NCBI GenBank assembly: GCA_030220185.1
Contig: JASPKZ010003416.1
Location: 62,001 to 126,000, forward strand
Length of the DNA stretch: 64,000 nt
DNA from: Diploptera punctata
Lineage: Eukaryota; Arthropoda; Insecta; Blattodea; Blaberidae
Reading direction: 5' to 3'
In this document: piece by piece, positions 53,341 through 63,390 of the stretch
Layout of the letters: each line of letters starts with the position of its first letter
How positions within the stretch are numbered: the stretch's first letter is position 1
The notes under the pieces: generated by a model
What the model saw: only the letters and a program-made list of their open reading frames with translations
Databases searched by the model: none
Told to the model about the DNA's origin: nothing
Position numbers and translations under genes: made by a program

Positions 53341-53389
53341 TATGTATAAGTAAATTAATATAGGTGTCTTTAATTCGTTAATATTATTC

Positions 53390-53590
53390 TCCATCATTGT
53401 TGGCCTACCTAGTGGGTGCTTTCTCTCTGATTTGCCACCAGCAAGTTTTCATTTCCCTCTTTCATTCTCCATTCGTGTTACATTTCCTGCACATCGTAGT
53501 ATACGGGACTTAACTATTGGATTGCATCTAGTCCTGTTTTCTCAATTAACCTTCAGTTCGCCTCTTTTAGATCCAAAAATGTTATTAGGA
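53390..53590 (-). mobile_element. LINE-TTAG fragment
   Basis: CACCTAGTGGGTGC-like, TTTGCCACCAGCAAGTTTTC, CATTCGTGTTACATTTCCTG and GGGACTTAACTATTGG encode, on the minus strand, relic VKSRILRCAGNVTRMENERG and KLAGGKSERKHPLGRPTM. Confidence 0.7.
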
Positions 53591-53599
53591 AATTTATTT

Positions 53600-53993
53600 G
53601 CTTTGAGATGAATCAGTAATATTTAATGTCCCCTATGGATGTGAAACCGACATTGACAAAGGCAGATAGTAAACAAATAGAGGCTGCTGAAATGAAGATG
53701 TTGAGAGCAATAGTAGGATACCAAAGAACCAATAAAAAGAAAAACGAAGATATAAGAACAGAACTTAATATTTTAATCTCTGTGAAAGGATAAAATATTA
53801 TCAAAATGCTTATCTTCAGCACGTATTACGAATGAATGAACAGCGCATACCAACAAGAATGTATAATTATAAACCAAAAGGGAGAAGAATGTTGGGAAGA
53901 CCATTGAAGAGATGGAAGGACCAATTCGACCTATAATGAGATCGGAACAGGTCATTGGGCTTAATCCTTGTTGTTGTTGATGATGATGATGAT
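53600..53993 (+). mobile_element. LINE-YADD C-terminal region with GAT tail
   Basis: LTKADSKQIEAAEMKMLRAI, NKKKNEDIRTELNILI, then frameshifted LQHVLRMNEQRIPTRMY-like, KGRRMLGRPLKRWKDQFDL, GTGHWA-like end and GTTGATGATGATGATGATGG. Confidence 0.82.
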
Positions 53994-54096
53994 GGGAATT
54001 TATTCTAATTGCTACACGTAGGCAGATCATGGACTTAGAAAACAGCTAGAAAATATCACTTAAGCCATAACCCCTGCAGCCAGAACTTAAATTTTC

Positions 54097-54660
54097 CTCA
54101 GAGAGAGAGAGAGAGAGGAGGAGAGAGAGATAGAGACAGACAGAGACAGAGACAGAGACAAGAGATCGAGAGGGAGAGAGAGAGAGAGGGAGCTGCGAGA
54201 GAGAGGAGAGAGATAGCAAGAGATAGAGTGGAGATTCTCTCTATCCTTGCTCCCTCTCTACTCTCTGCTCTCTCTGCTCTCTCTCCTTCTCTCTCTCTCT
54301 CTGCTATGCTCTTTTCTCTCTCTTTTTCTCTCTTCTCTCTCTCTCTCTCTTTCTTCTCTCTCTCTCATCTTTTCTCTTTCTGCTTCTCTTCTTCCGCTTT
54401 CTCCCCCTTCTCTTGCCTCCTTTTTGCGCACCTTTTCTCTCTCCATCTTTCTTTCTCTTTTCTCTCTCTCTTTTTCTCTCCTCCTTTCTTTCTTCCCCTT
54501 CTCTCGTCTCTCTCTTTCTACTCTCTCTTCTCTTCTTCTTCCCCTCTTTCTCATCTCTCTCTTTTCTTCTTCTTTCTCTCAGCTTCTGCTCTTCCATTTC
54601 TCTCTCGTTTTCTTCGGGCTCTCTCTCTTGCGCTCTCGCCCTCCCCTCTCTCTCGCCCAC
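54097..54660. repeat. Purine tract switching to pyrimidine tract
   Basis: 54097-54237 is almost all A/G (GAGA units with GACA variants). 54238-54660 is almost all C/T (CTCT units with TTCTTC and GCTC variants). Long open frames on both strands are Ser/Leu/Phe or Arg/Glu runs and follow from the base composition alone. Confidence 0.93.
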
Positions 54661-55399
54661 TACTCGCTTGATATCCTTTATTGGTATTGATAGAATTCAT
54701 CTGATATGTTGACTTTTGACACTTGACGGATGGATTGGTAAGGTTAAGGCGTGTATTACAATTTATATTCTATGTGCAATGGCGGAACCATGTGGAATAC
54801 ATATATTTTTTTTAAATGATAGAAAAACTTAGATTGATGTTGCTACCGGAGAGATTTTTCAAGATGGTCGGTCGCAGAGAGGAAACATTCATTTTTTGGG
54901 TACAGTAAGAATTTTGAGAGAGGCCTAAACTGCGTTTCAACGTAGAAATTTAGTCTTCATTATGGGAATTGTTTCCCTATTCCAATTTATTATATATTGT
55001 CTTTAGTTGAATACTTTTATACTGTATTTACCGTGTATTCCTTTCAATTTGTTTTGAAAGCTAAATTTTATTTGCACAAAAACAAATATAGGGTTGCCAG
55101 TACTGCCGCATTGCTGTTAGGTGTTGATTCGGTAAGGGCTAAAGGAAAAGAAACTTGATTAAATATCGTCTGGTCCTCCAGGTTGGGGATTGACCTATCA
55201 GGACAGCTCCCTGTTAATTTTCAAACATCTTTTAATGGGAACAAACTCAATACATAGTATTCTTCGGAATTCGAATAATCAAAATTAATGGAACAAATAT
55301 TTATAAAATAATGCATGTTTTCACTAAGTATTCATAATTATTTATTTTATGGGATGTATGTTGGAATTAACGATATATTTAAATGGTATCTGATTAAAA
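54661..55399. other. No recognisable gene
   Basis: Unassigned. Confidence 0.4.
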
Positions 55400-55815
55400 C
55401 AAAACACGGAAAAGTAAAAAGCTGCATATACAGAAGTACTGTCTAAAGTATTATAGTATATTATGGAACGGAAGTATGGAGTGCAAAACAGAGATTAAAG
55501 GACTTCTCGCTAATGAGACGGATTTTTAAAAATGTGTAGAAAAGCAAGAATTACATACATAAATACCAAACATGCAAATAAAAAAGCTACAGAAGGAGCT
55601 GGAGAAACCACTTAATGTGGTATGGGCACAGAAGTGACGAACAACGTAAGATGGCCAAAAGAGATCTTAGATGGGTGCCGCTAGGGAGAAAGACAAATAT
55701 CACCTACACCCTGTTGGATGAATGATATGCAGAAAGAATGAATGAAAGGAGATTGGAAGAGAAGGTCTGCTTAGACAGAAAGGAATGGAAATTATGAACA
55801 GAAGAACATCAGTAA
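55400..55815 (+). mobile_element. LINE-YGH remnant
   Basis: QSIIVYYGTEVWSAKQRLKD-like, MRRIFKNV*KSKNYIHKYQT-like, SWRNHLMWYGHRSDEQRKMA-like, ERRLEEKVCLDRKEWKL-stop. Several frameshifts. Confidence 0.65.
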
Positions 55816-55977
55816 CTGTGATTCTCTTAAGGTGGCCAAGTGCTTCGTCATCTAATTAGCGACGTGCTTGAATGGGTTAACATAATTCCCTCTGTCCCTA
55901 TCTACAATATTATTATAATGAATTTGGGTCGAATTGTATAATTTCGTAACATTAGATTGACAATCTTTAGTGAATGG

Positions 55978-56600
55978 TTTATTTTATGGTAGATGTGTCA
56001 TTGTCAATTTGCCTTTGATTCCTGCTTTCCAGAGATTCCTATCTTCCCATTGTCCATCTTCCATACCCCTCTTCATCATGGCATCATATATTCCCTCATA
56101 CCATGCTCTTCTACTTCTTCCCCTTCTCCTTCTGCCTGGTACCACCCAATCCAACACCTGTTTAGGCCACTGGTCTTCCGGCATCCGTTGTACATGTCCA
56201 TACCATTGTAGAGCTCTCGTTGTTATCCTATCGATAACAGTTGCTTTTGCATCCATTTCTTGTCTGATATATGTATTTCGAATATGTTGTAGCCTGGATA
56301 TTCTCATACTTCTCCGTAATCCATCCATTTCGGTCGCCAAGATTCTTTTCTGCATCCTTTCATTTATTGTCCAGCTTTCTGATCCATATGTAAGTATACT
56401 TTCTATTATTGTCTGTATAATCCCTTTTTTTTTGTTTTTCTGGTCAAATTTCTATTCCATAAAAGACCATTCAGGGATCTAATCGCCTTCCTTGCACAAT
56501 TTACTCTGTTAATAATATCTTTTTCACAAGTACCAGATTTATCTATTATAGAGCCAAGATATTTAAATTCTTCAACACGTTTAATTATCATATTATTTAT
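55978..56600 (-). mobile_element. LINE-YGH C-terminal region
   Basis: Frame 56591-56406: VEEFKYLGSIIDKSGTCEKD, AIRSLNGLLWNRNL. After a frameshift at an A-run near 56430, a short broken stretch, then frame 56355-55984: ILATEMDGLRRSMRISRLQ, LQWYGHVQRMPEDQWPKQVL, RRRGRSRRAWYEGIYDAM. Close in layout to 46321-46975. Confidence 0.85.
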
Positions 56601-56624
56601 TTGTAGGTCTTCTGAATTTATCCA

Positions 56625-57320
56625 AATTTATAGAAACCTAAAAATAGACTCCTTGCTTTTGCAGATGATTTGGTATTAATAGCTCCAACCGAAACAGATT
56701 TACAGTATTCTATACACAATTTTAATATAATTGCAAAAAAAGGTACAATATGGAAATCAATACAAAGAAAACTAAAGTGATGACTTTTGTGGGAAATACC
56801 ATATACCTAGCAAAATTGTTTTGGATGATGAAATTTTAGAACGAGTAAATTAATTTAATTATTTGGGTTACCTATAATTTAACATTTCAAGATGAAGCTG
56901 ATATATCAAACAAAATCACAAATTTTACAAAAACAACGGGGATAATTAACAGTATAATGAAACCATCTTTATGGTAGTGAAGCATGGACAATATGAAGGA
57001 AAGATGAAAGCCGAATAATAGCAAATGAATGCGATTTATGCGCCGTACAGCAGGCTATACAAAGTGGGACCATAAAAGAAATGAGGAAATTATGGAAGAG
57101 TTGGATGTAAAACCCATTCTTCACCATATACAAAACTACCAGAACAACTGGAAAGCCCATCTTCAACGTATGCCGTTTCATAGAATTCCAAAAGCCATGC
57201 TTCGTTATTGTCCCCAAGGCAAAAGTACGCTGGGACGTCCAAAAAAGCGCTGGATGAAAAACTCCTCTTTGAGACCGCAACAGGCCATACGGCCTAATAC
57301 TTGCATGGATGATGATGACC
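56625..57320 (+). mobile_element. LINE-YADD with RT palm relic
   Basis: NRLLAFADDLVLIAPTETDL (palm motif as FADD), NMEINTKKTKVMTF, then a deletion. Frame 57029-57421 reads MRFMRRTAGYTKWDHKRNEE, LHHIQNYQNNWKAHLQRM, GRPKKRWMKN and LRPQQAIRPN, ending at GATGATGATGACC. Confidence 0.82.
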
Positions 57321-57349
57321 TTTCTCCGTCTATTAAAAATAATCTTTTT

Positions 57350-57709
57350 CAGTTTTGTAATAAACTAGCTGATTGCACGGTGTTGCTCGGGTATTTATTT
57401 ATCCCAATTTTTTTGGCATAAATGAGCGAAGTGGCTTCAAAAGCTATGAATTCGATGTTATCTCCACCATTTTTAATTCTAGTTTTCACACTTTATCAAC
57501 CTCTCGCCACTCTAAGGGGCGATAAGGGACAAATTTCGGTTTAAATGTCACCGGGACTGCCATTAATAGGCTTAACGATCCCAATAACTACCTACATTCG
57601 ACATTAATATTTGTATCTATTTATGTTCTTAGATTTCATCCCCTTTCACCACCTCCTTGGGTATGCAAGGTATCTCTTACCCCATGGAACTTTTTGAAGG
57701 TTATAAGTT

Positions 57710-57715
<6 letters not shown>
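57350..57715. repeat. Unclassified repeat starting ACTAGCTGATTGCACGG
   Basis: AACTAGCTGATTGCACGGTG and TTGCTCGGGTATTTATTT resemble the starts of R5 and the Helitron-like repeat in reverse (ACTAGCTAATACCCGGCGTG), but the body differs. There is no second copy in the window. Confidence 0.4.

Positions 57716-57747
<32 letters not shown>
57713..57747. repeat. TA microsatellite
   Basis: About 16 TA units next to the inverted-repeat element. Confidence 0.93.
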
Positions 57748-57749
<2 letters not shown>

Positions 57750-58275
57750 GGGTGTAACAGGACCTTACCGACGAAGTGATAGAGATGATAGGCCATGCAG
57801 AGAAGATCATTTTGTGATGGAACATATGGTCGCAAACACGTCGTTTATGAGTTATGCGCAGATGAAGGTGTTCACCCCTAAGGGTCGGAATTGAATACAA
57901 ACAATTGTACACGTATAATTTTATTGAAAAAGGCATATTTTTACAATAAGTGTTCAAACAGTCGACTCTGTGTCTCATTGCATGTTTGATATCGTCACAG
58001 CAACGATCGGCCAGCATGGCCAATCATGACAGGATTTTTTTTGACGTCGTCAAAACAATTATTGTTTGAATACTTATTATAAAAAACATGTAATTTTTCA
58101 ATAAAATGATACGTGTACAATTGTTTGTATTCAATTCCGACCCTTACGGGTGAATACTTTCATCAACTCATAAACGACGTGTTTGCGACTATATGTTCCT
58201 TCACAAAAAAATGATCCTCTCTGCATGGCCTATCAGCCCTATCATTTTGTCGGTGAGGCGCCCTGTTACACCCTG
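57748..58275. mobile_element. Inverted-repeat (MITE-like) element, 528 bp
   Basis: Ends CAGGGTGTAACAGG and CCTGTTACACCCTG are perfect inverted repeats. The complementarity continues for about 210 bp per arm with mismatches (GGCCATGCAGAGAAGATCAT, CAAACACGTCGTTTATGAGT, GGGTCGGAATTGAATACAAA, ATTGTACACGTAT). A central region of about 110 bp (57965-58070) is unpaired. The flanks read TATATATG and TATGTATG, an 8-bp TSD with one mismatch, or TATG as a 4-bp TSD. There is no transposase. A hAT-related MITE is possible. Confidence 0.82.
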
Positions 58276-58544
58276 TATGTATGTATATATGTATACTGAG
58301 TTTGCTTAAAACTACACCAGATGTCCTAGAATTATGCTGCAACATATGTAAGTCGTTGTCGATCATATCTCCACTTCAACCTCTTTCTTATCCCCGATAG
58401 TGGCGCTAGGAATATTTTATCGCTTACATCCACATTGCCGGATCATAATTTATGTGTGTTCCAAATTTGGCAGAAATTGCTCCAGGCGATCGACACTTAT
58501 GCCGACATATACACACATATACGTATATACACACATAACTAAAT

Positions 58545-58770
58545 AACTCAGTGGCACTATCATACCCGTAAGTTCATGACCGCGCGGATATAAGCTCTCC
58601 ATAAATCCTTCTCCTGAGCTTTTTTTTTTCCAATCACTCCCTGTATAATTTACTTCCCTCAAATCATGATTAATGTTATTTTACATCATATTGGCTCACC
58701 TACTAGGCGCTTTTTCTCTGGTTTACCTGCAAGTAGCATCAATGCACCTCTTTCATATACATTCACTTTT
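58545..58770 (-). mobile_element. LINE-TTAG 3' end
   Basis: TAAATAACTCAGTGGCACTA, GACCGCGCGGATATAAGCTC through CTACTAGGCGCTTTTTCTCT; minus-strand relic of RMENERGA to the RVR end. Confidence 0.8.
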
Positions 58771-58837
58771 ATATATGAAGACTCCAGGGAAAGAAGTAGG
58801 TAAAGTCACTATTCTGTCGAAATGGAGTTTGATAGGG

Positions 58838-59007
58838 CATTAGACTCTTTATGGGAAAACAGATATAACAATGACAGTTAAGTCTCGTAGACTGCGATTA
58901 ACAGGACATATGGTTCGAATGGAGAATGGAAGAGGTGCATGAAAACTCCTTCTAGGAAAGCCAGATAGAAAGCGTCCAGTAAATAAGCGCGAGAATAACA
59001 TTAACCA
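58838..59007 (+). mobile_element. LINE-TTAG, left half, split by LINE-YADD
   Basis: CTTTATGGGAAAACAGATAT, AAGTCTCGTAGACTGCGATT, GAATGGAAGAGGTGCATGAA, GAGAATAACATTAACC. The coding relic continues after the insertion at 59841. Confidence 0.85.
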
Positions 59008-59840
59008 AGCATCTCTCCAGTTTTGTTTAACCTATACGTCAATGATATAATAAAAAAATGGAACGAAGAAACAAATAAAGGAATAAAATTAGATAAAACA
59101 CACTACTTGAAAACATTATTATACGCTGATGACCAGGTAATAATAGCAAATACGGAAGACGAACTTCAAAGGAATATTTTTAACTACATAATATATGTGA
59201 ACAATATAATCTCAAAATATCCATAGAAAAAACTAAGGTAATGGCATTCCAAGGGAAAAATCAAATCAGATCCAAAATAGTAATAGGAAACAAAATCATA
59301 GAACAGGTGAACCATCTCAATTATCTAGGATGTGACATTTAATTTAATTATGATAATGATATAACTAATAAAATAGCAAAATTCCAGGGATTATGTGGTA
59401 CGATAAAACGATCACTAAATAACAAAACAACAAGAGAGACCCAATTGAAATTTTACAAAACGTTGGCAGTACCGGTACTGCTCTATGGATCAGAAGCCTG
59501 GATACATAAAAAACAAGATCTAAGTAGGATAACGGCGGCAGAAATGATTTTTTTTTAGATCTGTTAAAGGGTGCACTAAGGAAAACAGAATCAAGAACAG
59601 AGAAATAAGATAGGGACTTGAAATATTTGCAATAACTGATAAAATAGATACATATAGACAAAAATGGAAGCAACACATAGACAGAATGAATGAAGATAGA
59701 TATCCAAAACAAATAACAAAATACAAACCTAAAGGCACCAGAGATGTGGGCAGACCTAGAAAGAGATGGGCTGAAGTCGGAACGGGTCAACAGACCTAAT
59801 CCATGAATGCAGATGATGATGATGATGATAACATTAACCA
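58995..59840. repeat. 13-bp TSD of nested LINE-YADD
   Basis: ATAACATTAACCA at 58995-59007 and at 59828-59840. Confidence 0.92.
59008..59827 (+). mobile_element. LINE-YADD, young 5'-truncated insertion
   Basis: Starts inside the RT (LSPVLFNLYVNDIIKKWNEE), then LLYADDQVIIANTEDELQRN, a frameshift, a MAFQGKNQIRSKI-like segment, VNHLNYLGCDI, YKTLAVPVLLYGSEAW, KWKQHIDRMNEDRYPKQ, DVGRPRKRWAEVG, then the GATGATGAT tail. A T-run (59549-59557) breaks the frame. Its 3' end is nearly identical to 50798-50945, so the family moved recently. Confidence 0.92.
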
Positions 59841-59965
59841 TGATTTGAGGAAAGTAGATTATGCAGACGATGATTGGAAAACATTAGCTCTGGAGATGGA
59901 TGTAGGAGAGCTTTTGTACTCTCGGCCATGAACTTACAGGTTCAATAGTGCCAGTTAGTTAGATG
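59841..59965 (+). mobile_element. LINE-TTAG, right half
   Basis: TGATTTGAGGAAAGTAGATT, CGATGATTGGAAAACATTAG through CAATAGTGCCAGTTAGTTAG. Confidence 0.85.
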
Positions 59966-59974
59966 TTTTCGGTT

Positions 59975-60180
59975 ATTGTGTAAAAGAGGGATCGGATCGT
60001 TTAGTAAGTCTTCGTTCATAGGTTATCTTAGCTTCTTTTAAAATTTTGATATCTTCAAGGATGTTAATTTTATAGTTATTATTCGCTCTGTGCATAATCG
60101 ATAGTGTTTTGTTGATTGCGTTCTAGTGATGACTTTATATTAAATGCTTAGCAATGCTTGATTGACTTTCGATTTAGCAG
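59975..60180 (-). pseudogene. Second Penelope-like GIY-YIG C-terminal fragment
   Basis: The minus strand reads SQSSIAKHLI, NAINKTLSIMHRANNNYKIN, ILEDIKILKEAKIT. It aligns with SSYAKHLSNAGH, ENTLTIIHRENISARINIFE and DLEIIKE of the element at 3156-3659. The GIY and YIG motifs are absent. Two stops. Confidence 0.72.
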
Positions 60181-60264
60181 TGAGAGAATAACGACTATAA
60201 AATTATCATACTTAAAGAAATCGAAAATGTTACTGAATGAAAACAACTCTTTACAGAATAACAG

Positions 60265-60488
60265 ATTTGAGATATATAAAATTGAAGATAAAATCAGCGA
60301 AAATAATAAGAAATGGACAGAACACTTAATGAGAATGAACAACGAAAGGATACCAAAAAAGAACCTTCCTGTATAATCCCAGAGGAACAAGAGATGTTGG
60401 CCGACCACGCAGAAGATGGACTCCACTTTTACCTTCGCCGGAACAGGCTGCATAGCCTAAACCTTGTAGTAGAAGAAGAACAAGATTT
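60265..60488 (+). mobile_element. LINE-GAA 3' end
   Basis: FEIYKIEDKISENNKKWTEH, LMRMNNERIPKK, DVGRPRRRW-like and PEQAA with a GTAGTAGAAGAAGAAC tail. Nearly identical to 16018-16215. Confidence 0.87.
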
Positions 60489-60519
60489 GAACCCTCTTCT
60501 ACAGAATAACCCATGGCTA

Positions 60520-60848
60520 TCTATGGGAAAATGATCTTTAGGCTTATAGGAAACCAGACACAATAAGAACAGTTGAGCCTCATAGACTACGATAGGCAGA
60601 ACACGTGGTACAAATGACAAATTAAAGAGGGACATGGGAATTTCTTGTAGCAATATCAGAGGGAAAACGCACAGCAGGAAGGAAAATAATGAGGTGAGAA
60701 AATAACATTAACCATGATTTAAGGAAGGTAAATTATACCCGAAATAATTGGAAAAGAATAGCTAAGAATAGGAATTTTGGAAAGCGTATGTACCCACAGC
60801 CATGAATTTTCGATTTCTAACGTATACCAGTGAGTCAGTTAGTATCCT
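60520..60848 (+). mobile_element. LINE-TTAG 3' end, old
   Basis: GGAAACCAGACACAATAAGA, AACACGTGGTACAAATGACA through TATACCAGTGAGTCAGTTAG. Many stops. Confidence 0.8.
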
Positions 60849-60995
60849 TCCAGAATACTAAAGCAGCGTATTCAACAGAACTACATAATTAAGAGTAGAA
60901 ATATAAAAATAATTATAAAATAATGCAATATTCTCATTTTGAACAATTTTCTTTAGTTTAGCTTTTTTTGAATTAATAATTTTGTGGAATTAAAG

Positions 60996-61270
60996 GCGGC
61001 TCCGTGGCGCAAGCGGTTAGACGCTCGCCTCTAACAGCTGGAGTCCCAATATCCAGTTTCGGTCACTCCATGTGGGTTTCGTGATGAACTAAACGGGGCT
61101 TCGGCAGGGTTTCTTCCGTTTTCCCCTGCTACAATTTCATTCCACCATTTCTCCATACTCATTTCATTCATTTCGCTTATCTTCCCCAGTGATGGTGCGT
61201 CAGGCGCCATCCTTGTCAATCACAGACCTCTATATAGATGGTTTCATCTCATCTCATCCCTCGACCCGAC
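60996..61270 (+). mobile_element. SINE S4, full length
   Basis: GGCTCCGTGGCGCAAGCGGT (A-box region), then CAGTTTCGGTCACTCCATG (decayed B box), CCACCATTTCTCCATACTCA, CAGTGATGGTGCGTCAGGCG and CTCATCTCATCCCTCGACCC. Confidence 0.83.
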
Positions 61271-61671
61271 CCTGAGTTGAACAAGAGTTGAGGATACTAC
61301 TACTACTCTCCAATGGGACAACTTCTCTTAGGGTGAAAACGCCCCTGGGTAATAATTTTAAGATTCAAATTGGCTCTATCATTATTATTGTATTCAGAGA
61401 AAAGCCCCATTAGAGAATTTTAAATGCATAAAAATCATGAACATAACTTCCTTTGGAAGGAGAAAAAAGCAGTTAGTGCATATTTAGTCTACAGTAATAA
61501 CCTCGATCGTAAAATAAGAGATCTCCGAGCACATATTTTCGGCCATTTCACGTCCAAATTTACATTACGTTGCTAATAAACTGAGCTCTTAAATATCATA
61601 GTTAATTATTTACATTTTACACTTCAAATATTTCCTTTCCATTTAGTACAACTCAACACCTATTTTGGATC
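61271..61671. other. No recognisable gene
   Basis: Unassigned AT-rich sequence. Confidence 0.4.
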
Positions 61672-62003
61672 CATCCATAGTAATTCTAACTGAGGGCAGA
61701 TCTTTCACTGCAATCATAGCATTCTCATGCTAGGCTTTGCAGTTTTACTAGGGAATTATAGGTGTGGTAGTTTCCCGTTGCTTTCCACACTGATGATGGA
61801 TGATGATGATAATGATATGGGATGATGGGGATGGCCGGATGACTGTCGGGTACCGTTGGGCCCTAACCTTTCTGACATTTGTCTTTCAGGTGAGGAAAAA
61901 CCCCGAAAAAACCTCACCCAGGAGCCTGTCCCGACCGGGAATCGAACCCGGGCCCGCTGCGTGACAAGGCAGCACGCTACCTCAGGATCACAGCAGTGGA
62001 CTT
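61672..62003 (-). mobile_element. SINE S1, full length
   Basis: ATCCATCCATAGTAATTCTA at the left, GGGAATCGAACCCGGGC (B box reversed), GATCACAGCAGTGGACT at the right. Confidence 0.9.
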
Positions 62004-62011
62004 ATATATTA

Positions 62012-62475
62012 GATAGTGATATATAAAACATTGACATGAGCAGTGCTGATGTATGGCAGCGACACATGGACCATGGACAGTGTGATGTTGACAAATTGAA
62101 AGTTTTTGAAAGAAAAATCCTTAGAAAATATATGGTACAGTTGAGTATAGTGGTGAATGGAGAATCAGATTAAATCAGAATTTATATTCTATGTATACAT
62201 CTCCAGATATTATAAATACCATAAGAGTGGCAAAATTGCGATAGGCAGGGAATATGATAGGAATGAATTATAATGAAATTCCAAAGCGAGTGATGGAATA
62301 TTAGGTGGATTGAAAAAGAAAAGATAGATGTCGCAGATGAAGATGGATGGATGGATGGAATGATTATTGATATAAATAAACTTGAAGTCAGCATTTGGAG
62401 AATGGTGGAGATAAATAGAGTTGTGAAGGAAAGCTCTTAAGGAAGCCGATGCCTATAAGGGGTTGTAGTGTAATT
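62012..62475 (+). mobile_element. LINE C-terminal remnant, separate lineage
   Basis: VLMYGSDTWTMDS-like, FERKILRKYMVQLSIVVNGE-like with frameshift, NLYSMYTSPDIINTIRVAKL, GMNYNEIPKRVMEY, RWMDGMIIDINKLEVSIWRM. The layout is that of LINE-TTAG but the sequence is distinct. Confidence 0.7.
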
Positions 62476-62674
62476 ATTATGGTATTTTATATTTAATGAT
62501 TTCCTACTAAACCCGTGCGTCCCTCTGTGGGAATATGGGTGCTTGGTTACGTTTATTTCCCTGCAGATGTTAGAAAGGGACATATGACTAATATATGAAC
62601 TGGACACGACATCTATTAGGTATTATTATTATTATTATTACACCCTACAAATATTTATAATATCTTCTGTTATG

Positions 62675-62918
62675 AAACCAGAGAGAGTGGGGAATGAAAT
62701 ACGTGCATGGAAACTTTTATAGGAAAACCAGAGGGAAAATGCCCAGTTGATAACCAAGAATGAAGTGGGATAATAACATTAACTGTGATTTAATGGAAGT
62801 AGATTATACAGGGAATGATTGGAGAACGTTAGCTTAGGATAGGGATGTATGGAGAACTTATGTCCGTGCGACCATGAACCTACGGATTCGATAGTGCCAG
62901 TGAGTTAGTTAGTTCCCT
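62675..62918 (+). mobile_element. LINE-TTAG 3' end
   Basis: AAACCAGAGAGAGTGGGGAA through ACGGATTCGATAGTGCCAGT and GAGTTAGTTAGTT. Relic MGNEIRAWKLL, VDYTGNDWRTLA, VWRTYVRATMNLRIR. Confidence 0.87.
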
Positions 62919-62919
62919 A

Positions 62920-63126
62920 TTTCTTCTTCTTCTTCCTTCCAAGTATTAGGCCAAGATCTGTTACGATCCTATAGAACATTTTTCTTCCAGCGTTTCATAG
63001 GACGGCCCAGTGATCTTCGTCCTCTTGATATATAATAATAAACAGCTTTGGGGATCCGATTTGAACTCATTCTTTCTAGATGGCGATTCCAATTTAGTTG
63101 GTACTGTTTAATATATTCCGAAATTG
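62920..63126 (-). mobile_element. LINE-YADD 3' end with GAA tail
   Basis: The minus strand reads PISEYIKQYQLNWNRHLERM, SSNRIPKAVYYYISRGRRS, LGRPMKRWKKNVL, then NRSWPNTWKEEEEE (the GAA tail). Confidence 0.8.
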
Positions 63127-63165
63127 GCGTTTAGTTAGTTTATTATAACTACTAGTATAACTAAT

Positions 63166-63246
63166 ATTATTACTAGGAGGAGCCGGAACAGACTAGTAAA
63201 TAAGCTAAACGGCGACGAAGAAAAAGAAGAAGAATTATTACTAGGA
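63166..63246. repeat. 13-bp TSD of a 55-bp LINE insertion
   Basis: ATTATTACTAGGA at 63166-63178 and 63234-63246. Confidence 0.88.
63179..63233 (+). mobile_element. LINE-GAA extreme 3' end, 55 bp
   Basis: GGAGCCGGAACAGACTAGTA and AATAAGCTAAACGGCGACGA, then AGAAAAAGAAGAAG. It contains only the post-SPEQ region and tail, bounded by a TSD. Confidence 0.82.
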
Positions 63247-63361
63247 CTAGGGTTTTTTGTGTTAAAAGTTAAGATTGTAATTTGGTATAGGCTTAATGAG
63301 AAGTATGACTTCTGATTGACACGTCTTTGATTCACAGTTCAATATATGTACTATCTGTATT

Positions 63362-63390
63362 GTCGGCCGCGGTGGACTATTGGTTATACT
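63362..63390 (+). mobile_element. SINE S5, left piece
   Basis: TCGGCCGCGGTGGACTATTG head of S5, cut by PF palindrome 5; continues at 63680. Confidence 0.85.

Noticed and set aside
54228..54690. Overlapping long open frames on both strands (up to 147 residues)
   Set aside because: They are Ser/Leu/Phe or Arg/Glu repeats forced by the CTCT/GAGA composition; no domain and no codon structure.
55970..56482. 170-residue plus-strand frame that looks membrane-like
   Set aside because: Antisense of LINE-YGH; the hydrophobic look comes from Lys/Arg/Glu codons read backwards.
57646..58023. 125-residue frame in the inverted-repeat element
   Set aside because: Spans a TIR arm and a TA array, and the opposite arm gives a similar accidental frame.
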